Position numbers and translations under genes: made by a program
The notes under the pieces: model-generated
Told to the model about the DNA's origin: nothing
Database searches by the model: none
Seen by the model: only the letters and a program-made list of their open reading frames with translations
Assembly (NCBI RefSeq): GCF_025950085.1
Contig: NZ_JAPDDS010000015.1
Location: 62,001 to 126,000 of the forward strand
DNA length: 64,000 bases
Direction of reading: 5' to 3'
DNA from: Luteolibacter flavescens
Lineage (GTDB): Bacteria; Verrucomicrobiota; Verrucomicrobiia; Verrucomicrobiales; Akkermansiaceae
Shown here: piece by piece, positions 35,747 to 45,039 of the stretch
How the letters are laid out: each line of letters begins with the position of its first letter
How positions within the stretch are numbered: the first letter of the stretch is position 1

Positions 35747-36718
35747 TCACTCCGCTTCCACGCGTGGCTTCTCCAGCCAGATAATCAGATCGCCCACGGT
35801 GCGGAGATTCGCGGCCTCCTCGTCAGGGATGGGGAGGTCGAATTCCTCTTCCACCGCCATCACGAGTTCCACCGTATCGAGGCTGTCGGCTCCGAGGTCT
35901 TCCACGAAGCGCGATTCCGGCTTCACGGTCTCCGGATTGAGGCCGAGCTGCTCGATGACGATGGCCACCACGCGCTCCTGCACCGTGGCATTCGCTGGAA
36001 AGCGGGGTGCCTTGGGAGCCGGGGGGCCGTCGTCGGAAGTGAAGCTCTCGATGACCTCGCGGAAAACCGGCTCGGCCGTGCTTTCCTTCGAAAACAGCGT
36101 CCACGTGAGCACTTGATAATACGCAGTGTCCGTCTCGATCGAGGCGACGTGATAGACCACGCGAATCTTTTCCACCGTGCCGGCCATCCGGCGGTGGATC
36201 GCGGGGTAGGAGCCCACGGGGCGCATCTCCGGCTCGGAGGATTTCACATCGGGCATGCTTTCCAGCATCTGCCCGATGACCAACTCGTCGAACTCCGCGA
36301 GATCGAAGAGCAAGTCGGCCTTGGGACTCTCGAGCACCACCACGTACTGCTCCTGGAGAGCATTCCCCGCCTTGATCTCCGCATCTTCATGGAGTTCCGG
36401 GAGATCGCGCCATGAAGACGGGACCTCCAGGCGGAATCGTCCGTCCTTTGACGCGACCGTCTTCCTCTTGTCCTTCTGGGTCTTCGCGATCTTCGCGATG
36501 GCATTCGCCGTCACCCCGATGAGCCCCACGACCCCGGCCATGGCCACCACGCCGGAGACGATGGTGCCGATGACCCAGCCCTTGTTCCTCCGGCTCATGG
36601 ACTTGATCAGGCCGATGATGAAGAAGATACCGCCGCCCACGATCGAGAGCCCTATCAGGACATAGACGAGGATGCGGCCAAAGGCTTGGCCTGCTTCATA
36701 GGCAGAGGTTGGCTCCAT
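35747..36718 (-). CDS. Membrane-anchored protein with C-terminal acyl carrier protein domain
   Basis: 323 residues from the ATG at 36718 ([14 protein letters not shown]; the frame extends to 36766). Two membrane helices at about 14-37 and 46-69, with the basic loop SMSRRNKG between them. Then a soluble domain (about 90-225) of beta-rich character ([47 protein letters not shown]) resembling DcrB/PsbP-type domains. From about 243 to 318 there is a full acyl carrier protein: [37 protein letters not shown] with the phosphopantetheine Ser279, and [16 protein letters not shown]. An ACP fused to a membrane protein is unusual. No fatty acid or polyketide genes are near. Positive-inside analysis is ambiguous about the ACP side. 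Confidence 0.88.
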   Translation of the reverse strand: MEPTSAYEAGQAFGRILVYVLIGLSIVGGGIFFIIGLIKSMSRRNKGWVIGTIVSGVVAMAGVVGLIGVTANAIAKIAKTQKDKRKTVASKDGRFRLEVPSSWRDLPELHEDAEIKAGNALQEQYVVVLESPKADLLFDLAEFDELVIGQMLESMPDVKSSEPEMRPVGSYPAIHRRMAGTVEKIRVVYHVASIETDTAYYQVLTWTLFSKESTAEPVFREVIESFTSDDGPPAPKAPRFPANATVQERVVAIVIEQLGLNPETVKPESRFVEDLGADSLDTVELVMAVEEEFDLPIPDEEAANLRTVGDLIIWLEKPRVEAE

Positions 36719-36827
36719 GGCCTGCAATCGAAAGCGGATGCAGGTATCCCGGACAAGCCAATTCATGAGCCGGTCATGGCCAACTCACGGCCCAATCCAT
36801 GGGCCGGACTTGCCCCCGGAAGCCCGG

Positions 36828-37034
36828 ATGCCCAGCCTCCGCCGCGTGGATCTCTCGAACTATCTCCGCATGGACCCCCACCTGCTGCTAGGCCTGCTCA
36901 ATACCGAGCTGAGAAACAACTGCGACTCGCTGGAGGACCTGCTGAAAACCCACGGGCTGGATGAAAAGAAGCTGACCGACAAGATGACGAAGGCCGGCTA
37001 CGACTACATGGCCGCCCAGAATCAATTCCGCTGA
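36828..37034 (+). CDS. DUF4250-type small protein
   Basis: 68 residues from the ATG at 36828, or 54 from the ATG at 36870. The core MDPHLLLGLLNTELRNNCDS, then LEDLLKTHGLDEKKLTDKM, and AGYDYMAAQNQF match the short DUF4250 family, which has DPxxLLxxxN-KLRD at the start and NQF at the end. Cytosolic, helical. Function unknown. It lies divergent from the ACP-fusion gene and five bases from the convergent DUF1992 stop. Confidence 0.78.
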   Translation: MPSLRRVDLSNYLRMDPHLLLGLLNTELRNNCDSLEDLLKTHGLDEKKLTDKMTKAGYDYMAAQNQFR

Positions 37035-37039
37035 ATCCC

Positions 37040-37360
37040 TCAGCCACCGGCGCGCATTCTCTCCAGCGCCATCCGGAAGCGCACGCGCAGCTCATCGATC
37101 TCCCTCCGCAGCCGGATGCGCTCGGCGGGGTCCCGGCAATCGCCGAGCTGGCTTTCCAGACGGTCCGCCTGCTTCAGCAGCTCCACCTCGGGCGGCGCGA
37201 AGCCATTGCCCCGGAGCATCGAGAAGGCCTGCCGCCACTCGGCCGGTGCCTGGAAATACGCCTCCAAGTCCAGCTCGGTGCCCGGCGCGGGCGGGGTCAA
37301 CTCGCCCGAGGCGATGGCCTCGTCGATGCGCGCTTCGCCGAGCTTCGATAGGGCGGACAT
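37040..37360 (-). CDS. DUF1992 (DnaJ homologue subfamily C member 28-like) protein
   Basis: 106 residues from the ATG at 37360. The signature GEARIDEAIASGEL, then NGFAPPEVELLKQ at about 57, and LRREIDELRVRFRMALERMR match DUF1992, a short helical family also found as the conserved domain of the DNAJC28 proteins. There is no J-domain here. Cytosolic. Divergent from truA; nothing suggests co-regulation. Function of the family is unknown. Confidence 0.85.
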   Translation of the reverse strand: MSALSKLGEARIDEAIASGELTPPAPGTELDLEAYFQAPAEWRQAFSMLRGNGFAPPEVELLKQADRLESQLGDCRDPAERIRLRREIDELRVRFRMALERMRAGG

Positions 37361-37438
37361 GCGCGGGGAAGATACGGGAGGTCCGCGCGATTCCAAGCCG
37401 CCGTTGCTTTCGCCGTCGCGGTGGTGTTTCAAGGCGGG

Positions 37439-38200
37439 GTGCGACTGCTGAAATTCAAGCTGACCCTCGCCTTCGATGGCGCGGCCTGGCAGGGCTGGCA
37501 GTCGCAGCGCTCCGGCCTCGGCGTGCAGGATCAGGTGGAGGCCGCGTTGGCGAAGCTCTTCCCGGCGGCCCCGCAGGTGGAAAGCTCCAGCCGCACGGAT
37601 GCCGGGGTGCATGCCCGCGGGATGGTCGCGCACTTCGAGATCCCCGCGGGGCAATTCCGCATGCCGGCGCGGCATCTGGCGCTGGCCATCAATGCCTTGC
37701 TCCCGGAGGACATCCGGGTGATGGCCGCGGTGAAGGCCCCGGCCTCCTTCCACGCCCGCTTTGACGCCACCAGGAAGCAGTACCGCTACCGGGTCTGGAA
37801 TGATGCCGTGATGAATCCGCTGCTGCGGACGCAGGCCTGGCACGCCCCCCGCCCGCTCGACCTCGCCGCCATGCGGGAAGCGGCCGCCCATTTCCCCGGC
37901 AGGCAGGATTTCCGCGCCTTCACCGCGAACCGTGGCGACGTCCTGGAGGACGCCGTCCGCACCCTGACCCGCTGCGACATCGTCCGCTCGGGCCGGGAGC
38001 TGACCTTCGTCATCGAGGGCAGCGGCTTCCTTTATAAGATGTGCCGCGGCATCGTCGGCACCCTCGTGCAGGTCGGCTACGGGCGCTTTCCCGCGGACGG
38101 GGTGAAGCTGATGCTGGAGGGGAAGGACCGCCGTTTTTCCGGGATGAATGCCCCCGCCCACGGGCTCGTCCTGTGGCGGGTGACCTACCCGCGCCGGTAG
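37439..38200 (+). CDS. truA: tRNA pseudouridine synthase A
   Basis: 253 residues taken from the GTG at 37439; GTGs at 37421 and 37424 are possible but the VRLLKFKLTLAFDGAAWQGWQ segment is the family's usual beginning. TruA converts uridines 38-40 in the anticodon arm of tRNAs to pseudouridine. Visible motifs: the catalytic SSRTDAGVHARGMVAHF with Asp, NALLPEDIRV, FHARFDATRKQYRYRV and FLYKMCRGIVGTLVQVG. Complete and conventional. It stands alone after DUF1992. Confidence 0.94.
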   Translation: MRLLKFKLTLAFDGAAWQGWQSQRSGLGVQDQVEAALAKLFPAAPQVESSSRTDAGVHARGMVAHFEIPAGQFRMPARHLALAINALLPEDIRVMAAVKAPASFHARFDATRKQYRYRVWNDAVMNPLLRTQAWHAPRPLDLAAMREAAAHFPGRQDFRAFTANRGDVLEDAVRTLTRCDIVRSGRELTFVIEGSGFLYKMCRGIVGTLVQVGYGRFPADGVKLMLEGKDRRFSGMNAPAHGLVLWRVTYPRR

Positions 38201-38258
38201 GAAAACCGTAACTCCCGAAGGGGGGGGAAATCGGACATTATAGGCTCGTTGCGATTTT

Positions 38259-38403
38259 AATGCCAAGTCATGGCATTGATTTCCAAGAGCCACCGGTCCG
38301 AGTCACCGGATGCGGCTGAAATACCCTTGCGGCGCAATAAATGCGGAGGAAGATGCTCATGGAATACCCCGAACTCCCGGAAAGACATTCATGCATCATG
38401 AAT
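38259..38403. promoter_or_regulatory. Gap with two short inverted repeats before the M48 gene
   Basis: The 280 bases between truA and the M48 gene contain AATGCCA-N5-TGGCATT (38259-38277) and ATTCATG-CAT-CATGAAT (38387-38403). The second lies 78 bases before the ATG. Both could be operators; neither is followed by a T-run. No gene seen. Confidence 0.4.
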
Positions 38404-38480
38404 CATGCTTTTCGCCCTATCTTTTTGTGTTGTCCCATGATGCCCGTTAGATTAATCGACCACACACATTTCCCCCACTG

Positions 38481-40328
38481 ATGTCGCAAACACGCTTCGA
38501 GTCCCTGGTTCACCGGCTTGAGATCGCCTGGAGCGATCGGCCGGAGGGATTGCTGAAGCGCACGGTCGGCTGGGTGAGCCTCGGCTACGGCGCACTGGCC
38601 GCCCCGGTGCTCGCCGGGGTCATGCTGGTGATCACCGGCGTGGTGATGGCGGTCCTTTATAATACGCCCGGGGCTATCCTGCTCGCCGGGGCGATCGCGC
38701 TGGCCGGCCTGAGCCTGATTTCCTTCATGCTGGGCTGCCTGTGGGTGCGCTTCGAGCCCCCGGCCGGGCTGCCACTGAAGCCAAAGGACCACCCGGAGCT
38801 CCACCGGCTGCTGCGCGACCTCGGCGATCTCGCGGGCGGCGTCCGCTTTCATCAAGTAACGCTGAATGCGGAAATGAACGCCTCGGTGGTGCAGAATCCG
38901 CGCATCGGCTTCTTCGGCTGGTATCGTGCCCACCTCGTCATCGGGGTGCCGCTGCTGGAGGCCCTGCCGCTCGACGAGCTGCGGGCGGTGCTCGCCCACG
39001 AGATGGGCCATCTCACCCGCGCGGACGGGAAGACCTGCACCTGGCTCTACCGCACCCGCGAAACGTGGGAGCGCGTGATGGAGCGGCTGACGCGGAATGG
39101 CGACGTCCCGGTGGTGGGCGAGTTCTTCCAGTGGTTCTGGCTGCATTTCAATTCGCGGGTGCTCGTCCTGTCGCGCTTCAGCGAGCTGGCTGCGGATCAA
39201 TTCGCCGCCCGGGCCGTCTCCCCGGAGACACTGGCGTCCGGCCTGCGCCGCCTGGCGATCCTCGGGAAGCACACCGGCTGCGTCTTCTGGGAGCCGCTGG
39301 ACCTCGCCATGCAGAAAAATGGCGACTTCCCGACCGATGTGATGGACCGGCTTTCAAAGGCGATCCGCCAGCCGGTGGAGCCACGGCAGGCGGCCCTGTG
39401 GCTGGCCGAGGCCATGGCCGTCGGCACCGGCCCGACCGAGAGCCATCCGGGCCTCGCGAGGCGACTGGCCGCGCTGGGCATCCCGGAGTCCGCCGCCTGC
39501 GAACTCCCCCAGCCCCTGCCTGACGGTACCTCGGCTGCCGACCGGCTTTTCGCCCCGGGCTTCCTCGACCGGTCCCGCCGCCACTTCAGCAGCATGTGGG
39601 TGGAGGAGTCGAAGAAGACCCACGACGAGCGGACCCACCAGCAGGAGCTGGAGCAGGTCGCGGGTGTGCGCAAGGCCTGGGACCGGATCGCCGCGCTGGT
39701 CCGCCTCGACGGGCTGGAAAAGGTGCAGCCCGAGGTAATGGCGCTGCTGGAGCGCCAGCCCGCCCACTCCGGCGCCCTCTACCTGCGCGGCAGCCATCTG
39801 GCGGAAAAGTCCGACCCCACGGCCTGCGATTTCCTCGAGCGCGCGACCAGCGACCCTGCGATCGCCAGCCAGGCATACGAGGCGCTGGAGAGATTTCACG
39901 CGAACCAGGGCCGGGTGCTGGAAGCGGCCCTCATCAAGGACCGGGCGCACCAGCACGATCTGGAATTGCGCGCCGCCCTGATGGAGCGGAGCCAGCTCAA
40001 GGCAACCGACAGCTTCCTCCCTCACGAACTGTGCAGCAACGATCTGCAGGCGCTCCGCGACCTGCTCGATGCCTCATCCGGGGTGAAACGGGCTCTGATG
40101 GTGTCGAAGGAAGTCGAGCACTTCCGTGGCTGGCCATTCGTGGTCATCGCCTTGGAACTCACCTACGATCTGACCGACCACTCCCGCCGGAAGCTGGAGA
40201 CGGATATCGTACGGGCCTGGGGCGGAGAGGCCTACGTGATGGTCTTCTCGGTGGACGAGGAGACGCGGCAGGTGTTGCGAGCCCTGCGCCGGGCCGTGCC
40301 GGAGAGCGAGGTCTACCGCCGGAAATAA
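38481..40328 (+). CDS. M48-family zinc metalloprotease with membrane helices
   Basis: 615 residues. Two hydrophobic helices at about 34-60 and 63-86 (GYGALAAPVLAGVMLVITGVV, AILLAGAIALAGLSLISFML) anchor it; the active site follows with HEMGH (His173, Glu174, His177) and the third ligand Glu235 in SRFSELAADQFA, exactly as in HtpX/Ste24-type M48 proteases. The C-terminal half (about 330-600) is a helical region with TPR-like character (ERQPAHSGALYLRGSHLAEK, AIASQAYEALERFHANQG). This architecture resembles M48 proteases involved in membrane or outer-membrane protein quality control. The start is the ATG at 38481. A strong terminator lies about 150 bases downstream. Confidence 0.9.
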   Translation: MSQTRFESLVHRLEIAWSDRPEGLLKRTVGWVSLGYGALAAPVLAGVMLVITGVVMAVLYNTPGAILLAGAIALAGLSLISFMLGCLWVRFEPPAGLPLKPKDHPELHRLLRDLGDLAGGVRFHQVTLNAEMNASVVQNPRIGFFGWYRAHLVIGVPLLEALPLDELRAVLAHEMGHLTRADGKTCTWLYRTRETWERVMERLTRNGDVPVVGEFFQWFWLHFNSRVLVLSRFSELAADQFAARAVSPETLASGLRRLAILGKHTGCVFWEPLDLAMQKNGDFPTDVMDRLSKAIRQPVEPRQAALWLAEAMAVGTGPTESHPGLARRLAALGIPESAACELPQPLPDGTSAADRLFAPGFLDRSRRHFSSMWVEESKKTHDERTHQQELEQVAGVRKAWDRIAALVRLDGLEKVQPEVMALLERQPAHSGALYLRGSHLAEKSDPTACDFLERATSDPAIASQAYEALERFHANQGRVLEAALIKDRAHQHDLELRAALMERSQLKATDSFLPHELCSNDLQALRDLLDASSGVKRALMVSKEVEHFRGWPFVVIALELTYDLTDHSRRKLETDIVRAWGGEAYVMVFSVDEETRQVLRALRRAVPESEVYRRK

Positions 40329-40477
40329 GATCCGGGAAAAAAGTTTCAGAACTTTTGAACGTCCACCCGCCCCAAGGGTCTATCCCTATGAAGACCACGT
40401 TCTGCGTGGTGTTCATGTAAGGGTGAACAGCACATTGTCAGCCGAATGACCCCCCGGTCGGACGGATGATGATTTTA

Positions 40478-40511
40478 GCCGCCGGGGGTGGGACCCCGGC
40501 GGCAATTTTTT
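40478..40511 (+). terminator. Rho-independent terminator after the M48 gene
   Basis: Stem GCCGCCGGGG (40478-40487), loop GTGGGA, stem CCCCGGCGGC (40494-40503), then AATTTTTTT. A perfect 10-bp GC stem with a seven-T tail on the plus strand. Confidence 0.88.
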
Positions 40512-40542
40512 TGCCCGGATGCCTCATCCCGCCGCCCGCGGC

Positions 40543-40983
40543 TCAACGGCGACGGCCCAGCGAGGCCATCGCTGCGGCGACCGCCCCCGGGAGATTCACC
40601 CCGCCATTCCCACCCAGCCGGTGGTCGATATCCTCCAGCCGCTGGATCAGGTCGCGGACTTCCTTCCGCGTGGCCGGGCCTCCCGCCGCATCGCAGAAAT
40701 GGGTTCGGCAGCCAAAGGGCCGGCCCTCGTAGATCTGGCAGCGGTTGTTCTTCAGGAAAGGGCACGCCCCGTCCGGCGAGGCTGGCACCTCGGTCCGCCC
40801 CGCAGCCCGCCATGCGAGCGCGGCGACGAGTGCCTCGCCCTTCGTGAGGAACGGCGTCCGCCCGGTCGCCCGGAAGCGGCAGCAGTCCCCGCTGCCGGTG
40901 CAGGAGCGCTCCAGCGGGCGCTGCTCCCACTCGCGATAGACGGCGCGGACCTCGGTGGCGATGGTTCGCGGGTCCGGGGTCAC
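40543..40983 (-). CDS. YkgJ family cysteine cluster protein
   Basis: 146 residues from a GTG at 40983. The conserved cysteines of the zinc/iron-chelating YkgJ family are all present: CTGSGDCCR (about 28-36), CPFLKNNRCQIYEGRPFGCRTHFC (split here as CPFLKNNRCQIYEG then RPFGCRTHFC). Function is uncertain, but such proteins bind a metal or iron-sulfur cluster, often linked to methylation or flagella. The start overlaps the DUF1080 stop (40980) by four bases, coupling the two genes. Confidence 0.9.
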   Translation of the reverse strand: MTPDPRTIATEVRAVYREWEQRPLERSCTGSGDCCRFRATGRTPFLTKGEALVAALAWRAAGRTEVPASPDGACPFLKNNRCQIYEGRPFGCRTHFCDAAGGPATRKEVRDLIQRLEDIDHRLGGNGGVNLPGAVAAAMASLGRRR

Positions 40984-41534
40984 GGCAGGCCCAGCTTGCG
41001 GATGCGGATGCCGCGGAATTCCACCCGTCCCTCGCGGAATTGCAGGCCGATGTGCCCGCCTTCCAGCGGCTTGCGGTCCTTGTAGTCGATGATCTGCTTG
41101 TCACCCAGCCAGACGAGTACCCGGCCGCTCTCCACCTTCATCCTCAGCTTCCGCCACTCCGGGGCCTCCCCGCCATCGTGGCGGCTGCGGCCCACCAGGC
41201 TGCCTGTGGGAAAAGGATTCGAGGCCGGGGCGATATTCACCTCGTAGCACTCGTTCGCCGGGTCGGTGACGGTCTTCGGCGTCGAGAGGAAAATGCCGCT
41301 GTTCGTCCCGTCGGGCGCGCGGAATTCCACCTCCAGCTCATAGTCCCGGTAGGTCTCGCGGGTGGTCAGCAGCCCGTCGGCCCCCTTCGTGGCGACGATC
41401 GCGCCGTCCTTCACCTGCCAGTCCACCTTGGTCTGCGGCTCCCAGCCGGTGAGATCCCGGCCATTGAAAAGCTCCTGCCACTCGGCTCCGGCGGCCGCGC
41501 CGGCGAGCAGCAGTCCGGCGGCGAGCGCTTGCAT
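40980..41534 (-). CDS. Secreted DUF1080 (3-keto-disaccharide hydrolase-like) protein
   Basis: 184 residues from the ATG at 41534 (MQALAAGLLLAGAAAGAEWQ), a signal peptide; a much longer frame upstream is a shadow of the dehydrogenase gene. Core motif of DUF1080: EWQELFNGRDLTGWE, DYELEVEFRAPDGTNSGIF, WRKLRMKVESGRVLVWLGD and GHIGLQFREGRVEFRGIRI. The family, abundant in Planctomycetes and Verrucomicrobia, contains enzymes that hydrolyse 3-keto-glycosides in the periplasm. Divergent from the PVC dehydrogenase and coupled to the YkgJ gene. Confidence 0.92.
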   Translation of the reverse strand: MQALAAGLLLAGAAAGAEWQELFNGRDLTGWEPQTKVDWQVKDGAIVATKGADGLLTTRETYRDYELEVEFRAPDGTNSGIFLSTPKTVTDPANECYEVNIAPASNPFPTGSLVGRSRHDGGEAPEWRKLRMKVESGRVLVWLGDKQIIDYKDRKPLEGGHIGLQFREGRVEFRGIRIRKLGLP

Positions 41535-41684
41535 GATGGTTTTCACGTTTCCAGATTGGCCCGTCCCGGCCAGCCCCGCAAGCGCCCGCTGCCAAACAAA
41601 ACCAAGCAGACTTTTCCGGACGAAAAGACAGATTCCCGCCTCTGGTCGGCTATTCCAGCAAGTCGCCCACCGACAGCACCCGTC

Positions 41685-44600
41685 ATGAAAGCCCGAGTTT
41701 TCGCCATCGCCGCCGTCCTCCTCTCGTCCCCGCTGCACGCGGCCCCGCTTTTCAAGGAGCCGCAGAAGAACGAGCGCATCGTCATGCTCGGGAATGGCCT
41801 CGGCGAGCGCATGCAGTACTACGGAGGCTTCGAGATGCAGCTCCTCCTGCGCTTCCCGGAGCAGGACCTGACGCTCCGGAACATGTGCTACCCCGGCGAC
41901 ACCCCGGCCTACCGCCCGCGCGCGGGACGGAGCACCCCATGGGCCTTCCCCGGCGGCGAGGCGCTGCGCCCCGAGCTGAACCAGCACAAGGGCGAGGGCC
42001 ACTACCCGTCCGAGGACGAGTGGCTGGCGATCTGCAAGGCGGACACCATCCTCGCCTTCTTCGGCTACAACGAGTCCTTCGACGGCCCGGAGGGCGTGGA
42101 GAAGTACCGCAAGGAGCTGACCGCCTTCGTCACCCACACGCTCGCGCAGAAGTACAACGGCAAGTCCGCACCGAAGCTCGTGCTGGTTTCCCCGATCGCC
42201 TTCGAGGATCTCACCCGATTCTTCGACCTGCCGGATGGCACGAAGGAAAACGAGAATCTCGCCCGCTACACGCAGGTGATGGCGGAGGTGGCCAAAGACC
42301 AGAAGGTCGGCTTCATCGATCTCTTCACCGCGACGAAGAAGGCCTACGCGGAGACGAAGCAGCCCTTCACCATGAATGGCTTTTCCCTGAATGAATACGG
42401 GGACAGCCAGATCGGGGACATCCTCGCCGGGGAACTCTACGAACCGAAGGCGATCCTGCTGGAAAGCAATCCGAGCGAGGTGCTCCGGCTGGTGAAGGAG
42501 AAGTCGTGGTTCTGGCAAAACGACCACCGCATGCTGAATGGCGTCCATGCCTACGGCCGCCGCTTCCAGCCCTACGGCGACTTCAACTACCCGCAGGAGG
42601 TCGAGAAGATCCGAGGGATGACCGTGAACCGCGACCAGGCGATCTGGGCCGCGCTGCGCGGAAAGACCACCGACCTGAAGGCCGCGGACGAGAAGACCCG
42701 TCCGCTGGACGAGGTGAAGACGAACTTCGACCGCCCCATCCAGTACCTCCGCGAGAAGAAGGCGCTGGAGTCCTTCAAGATGATGGATGGCTTCGAGATC
42801 AGCGTCTTCGCCAGCGAGGAGGATTTCCCGGATCTGGCGAATCCGATGCAGATGACCTTCGACAACCGCGGCCGCCTCTGGGTCTGCACCATGCCGAGCT
42901 ATCCGCACTACCGGCCCGGCGATGAGATGCCGAACGACAAGATCCTCATCCTGGAAGACACCGACGGGGACAACCGGGCGGACAAGCAAACCGTCTTCGC
43001 CGACGGCCTGCACCTGCCCATCGGCATCGAGCTCGCGCCGGAGGGCGTGTACGTTTCCCAGGAGCCGAACCTGATGCTGCTGCGCGACATCAATGGCGAC
43101 GACAAGGCGGACCAGCGCGAATACATCCTGCACGGCTTCGACCCGCACGACACGCATCACGCGATCCACGCCTTCTCCACGGACTCCGCGGGCGCGATCT
43201 ACATGGGCGAAGGTGTCTTCCTCCACTCGCAGGTGGAGACGCCCTATGGCCCGCAGCGATGCACGGGCGGCGGCATCTGGCGCTTCGATCCGAAGACGTG
43301 GCGGCTCGACCGCTACGTGCAGACGTACTTCAACAATCCATGGGGCATCGCCTTCGATGACTGGCAGCAGTGCTTCATCGCGGACGCCTCGGGCGGGAAC
43401 AACTACTGGGGCCTGCCGATCTCGATCAAGGCACCCTTCAGCTACGAGACCGGCAAGATCGGTGAATTCGCGCCGAAGCGAGCCCGCCCCACCGCAGGTG
43501 CGGAATTCATCTCGTCGCGGCATTTCCCGGACGAGCTGCAGGGCGGCTTCATGACGAACAACTCGATCGGCTTCCTCGGCACCAGCATCCACCAGGTGTG
43601 GGAGGACCGCGGTGGCTTCTCCGGAAAGCACCTCGGCGACCTCGTCACCTCGTCGGATCCGAATTTCCGCCCGTGCGACCTGGAGTTCGCGCCGGATGGC
43701 TCGCTCTACATCGTGGACTGGCACAATGCGCTGATCGGCCACATGCAGCACTCGGCGCGCGATCCGAAGCGCGACAAGGAGCATGGCCGCATCTACCGCA
43801 TCACGCACAAGACGCGCCCGCTGGTGAAGCCCGCGAACATCGTGGACAGCTCCGTCGCCGGTCTCTTCAACCTGCTGAAGGAGCCCGAGTATCGCACCCG
43901 CTACCGCACGCGCCGCGAGCTGCGCGGCCACCCGGCCGACGTGGTGACCGCCGCGGCGAAGGCGTGGATCACCACGCTGGACAAGTCCGACGCGCGCTAT
44001 GAGCACCACCTCTGCGAAGCGCTGTGGGCCACGTGGGCGCAGAACCAGGTGGACCGCGAGATCCTCGGCCTATGCCTCGGGGCGAAGGCGCACCAGGCAC
44101 GCGCCGCTGCCGTGGAGGTGGTGCGCCATGCGTGGAGGAAGATCCCCGACCACAAGGACATCCTCATGAAAGCGGCGGCAGACCCCGAGCCGCTCGTGCG
44201 TCTCCAGGCACTCGCGGCCGCGTCATGGCTGGATAATACCGACGGCGCGCTGATCGCTCTGGAGGTGATGAAGCATCCGATCGAGAAGTGGATGCCGGAA
44301 GCGGTGAAGACCGCCTTCCTCACGCTGGGCGACGACATCGAGACGCTGAAGAAAGACGGCAAGCTCGACCTGAGCGCGAACCCGCAAGCCGCCGACTACC
44401 TCTCTGGCAAGCTGAAGCTGCAGCCCGAGGAAGCCACCGCGGCACCCGCCGAGCCGAAGCTGCCCGCCGATGAACTGGAGCTCTGGAGACTCGGCAAGGA
44501 AGTCTTCGCACGCGAGGCACACTGCGCGACCTGCCACCAGGCGGACGGCAAGGGACAGGAGAAGATCTACCCGCCGCTCGACGGCAGCGAGTGGGTCACC

Positions 44601-44882
44601 GGCAATGAAGAGCGCCTGATCAAACTCACGCTGAAGGGCCTCTATGGACCCATCACGGTGAAGGGCACGAAATTCGACCCGACCACCGGTGTGCCTCCCA
44701 TGATGGGCTTCGGGCCGCTTCTCAATGACAAGGAAGTGGCGGGCGTGCTGACGTACGTGCGCAACAGCTTCGGCAACCAGGCACCCGCGGTGAAGCCGGA
44801 AACCGTCGCGAAGATCCGCGAGGCGACGAAGGAGAAGATCGATTTCTACACTCCTGACGAGCTGCTGAAGGACCACCCGTGA
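41685..44882 (+). CDS. PVC-type dehydrogenase with SGNH-like N-terminus and C-terminal cytochrome c
   Basis: 1065 residues from the ATG at 41685 (signal peptide MKARVFAIAAVLLSSPLHAA). Domains: an SGNH/GDSL-like region (about 20-280; GNGLGERMQYYGGFE, IVDLFTATKK-like VGFIDLFTATKK, NEYGDSQIGDIL); a six-bladed propeller of PVC-type glucose/sugar dehydrogenase (about 360-720; DGFEISVFASEEDFPDLANP, GRLWVCTMPSYPH, ILEDTDGDNRADKQTVFADG, DHALIGHM-like WHNALIGHMQH); a HEAT-repeat-like helical region; and a cytochrome c domain with heme motif CATCH at 44523-44537 and a distal MMGFGPLL. It probably oxidises a sugar in the periplasm and passes electrons to heme c. Divergent from DUF1080, matching a carbohydrate catabolism locus. 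Confidence 0.9.
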   Translation: MKARVFAIAAVLLSSPLHAAPLFKEPQKNERIVMLGNGLGERMQYYGGFEMQLLLRFPEQDLTLRNMCYPGDTPAYRPRAGRSTPWAFPGGEALRPELNQHKGEGHYPSEDEWLAICKADTILAFFGYNESFDGPEGVEKYRKELTAFVTHTLAQKYNGKSAPKLVLVSPIAFEDLTRFFDLPDGTKENENLARYTQVMAEVAKDQKVGFIDLFTATKKAYAETKQPFTMNGFSLNEYGDSQIGDILAGELYEPKAILLESNPSEVLRLVKEKSWFWQNDHRMLNGVHAYGRRFQPYGDFNYPQEVEKIRGMTVNRDQAIWAALRGKTTDLKAADEKTRPLDEVKTNFDRPIQYLREKKALESFKMMDGFEISVFASEEDFPDLANPMQMTFDNRGRLWVCTMPSYPHYRPGDEMPNDKILILEDTDGDNRADKQTVFADGLHLPIGIELAPEGVYVSQEPNLMLLRDINGDDKADQREYILHGFDPHDTHHAIHAFSTDSAGAIYMGEGVFLHSQVETPYGPQRCTGGGIWRFDPKTWRLDRYVQTYFNNPWGIAFDDWQQCFIADASGGNNYWGLPISIKAPFSYETGKIGEFAPKRARPTAGAEFISSRHFPDELQGGFMTNNSIGFLGTSIHQVWEDRGGFSGKHLGDLVTSSDPNFRPCDLEFAPDGSLYIVDWHNALIGHMQHSARDPKRDKEHGRIYRITHKTRPLVKPANIVDSSVAGLFNLLKEPEYRTRYRTRRELRGHPADVVTAAAKAWITTLDKSDARYEHHLCEALWATWAQNQVDREILGLCLGAKAHQARAAAVEVVRHAWRKIPDHKDILMKAAADPEPLVRLQALAAASWLDNTDGALIALEVMKHPIEKWMPEAVKTAFLTLGDDIETLKKDGKLDLSANPQAADYLSGKLKLQPEEATAAPAEPKLPADELELWRLGKEVFAREAHCATCHQADGKGQEKIYPPLDGSEWVTGNEERLIKLTLKGLYGPITVKGTKFDPTTGVPPMMGFGPLLNDKEVAGVLTYVRNSFGNQAPAVKPETVAKIREATKEKIDFYTPDELLKDHP

Positions 44883-45039
44883 CGGGATCGCCACACGGCT
44901 GACCGATTTCAGAGGTCCCGTTGATTGAATCGGCCAAACATTCAAGAGGATCACCCGGACCGCTTCGCGGCATGAGGGCGCTTCAGGGCGCTTTCTGCTG
45001 CGGGCCACCCGGTGGCATGCCAGCCGCTAGGTTCGTGGC

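Noticed and set aside
40388-40420. Ten-codon open frame MKTTFCVVFM considered as a leader peptide
   Set aside because: It lies downstream of the M48 gene and before its terminator, with no gene in the same direction to regulate; the hairpins CCACG/CGTGG and TGTTCA/TGAACA around it are short.
41040-41684. Long N-terminal extension of the PVC dehydrogenase frame
   Set aside because: It overlaps the DUF1080 gene on the other strand, and a signal peptide starts at the ATG at 41685.
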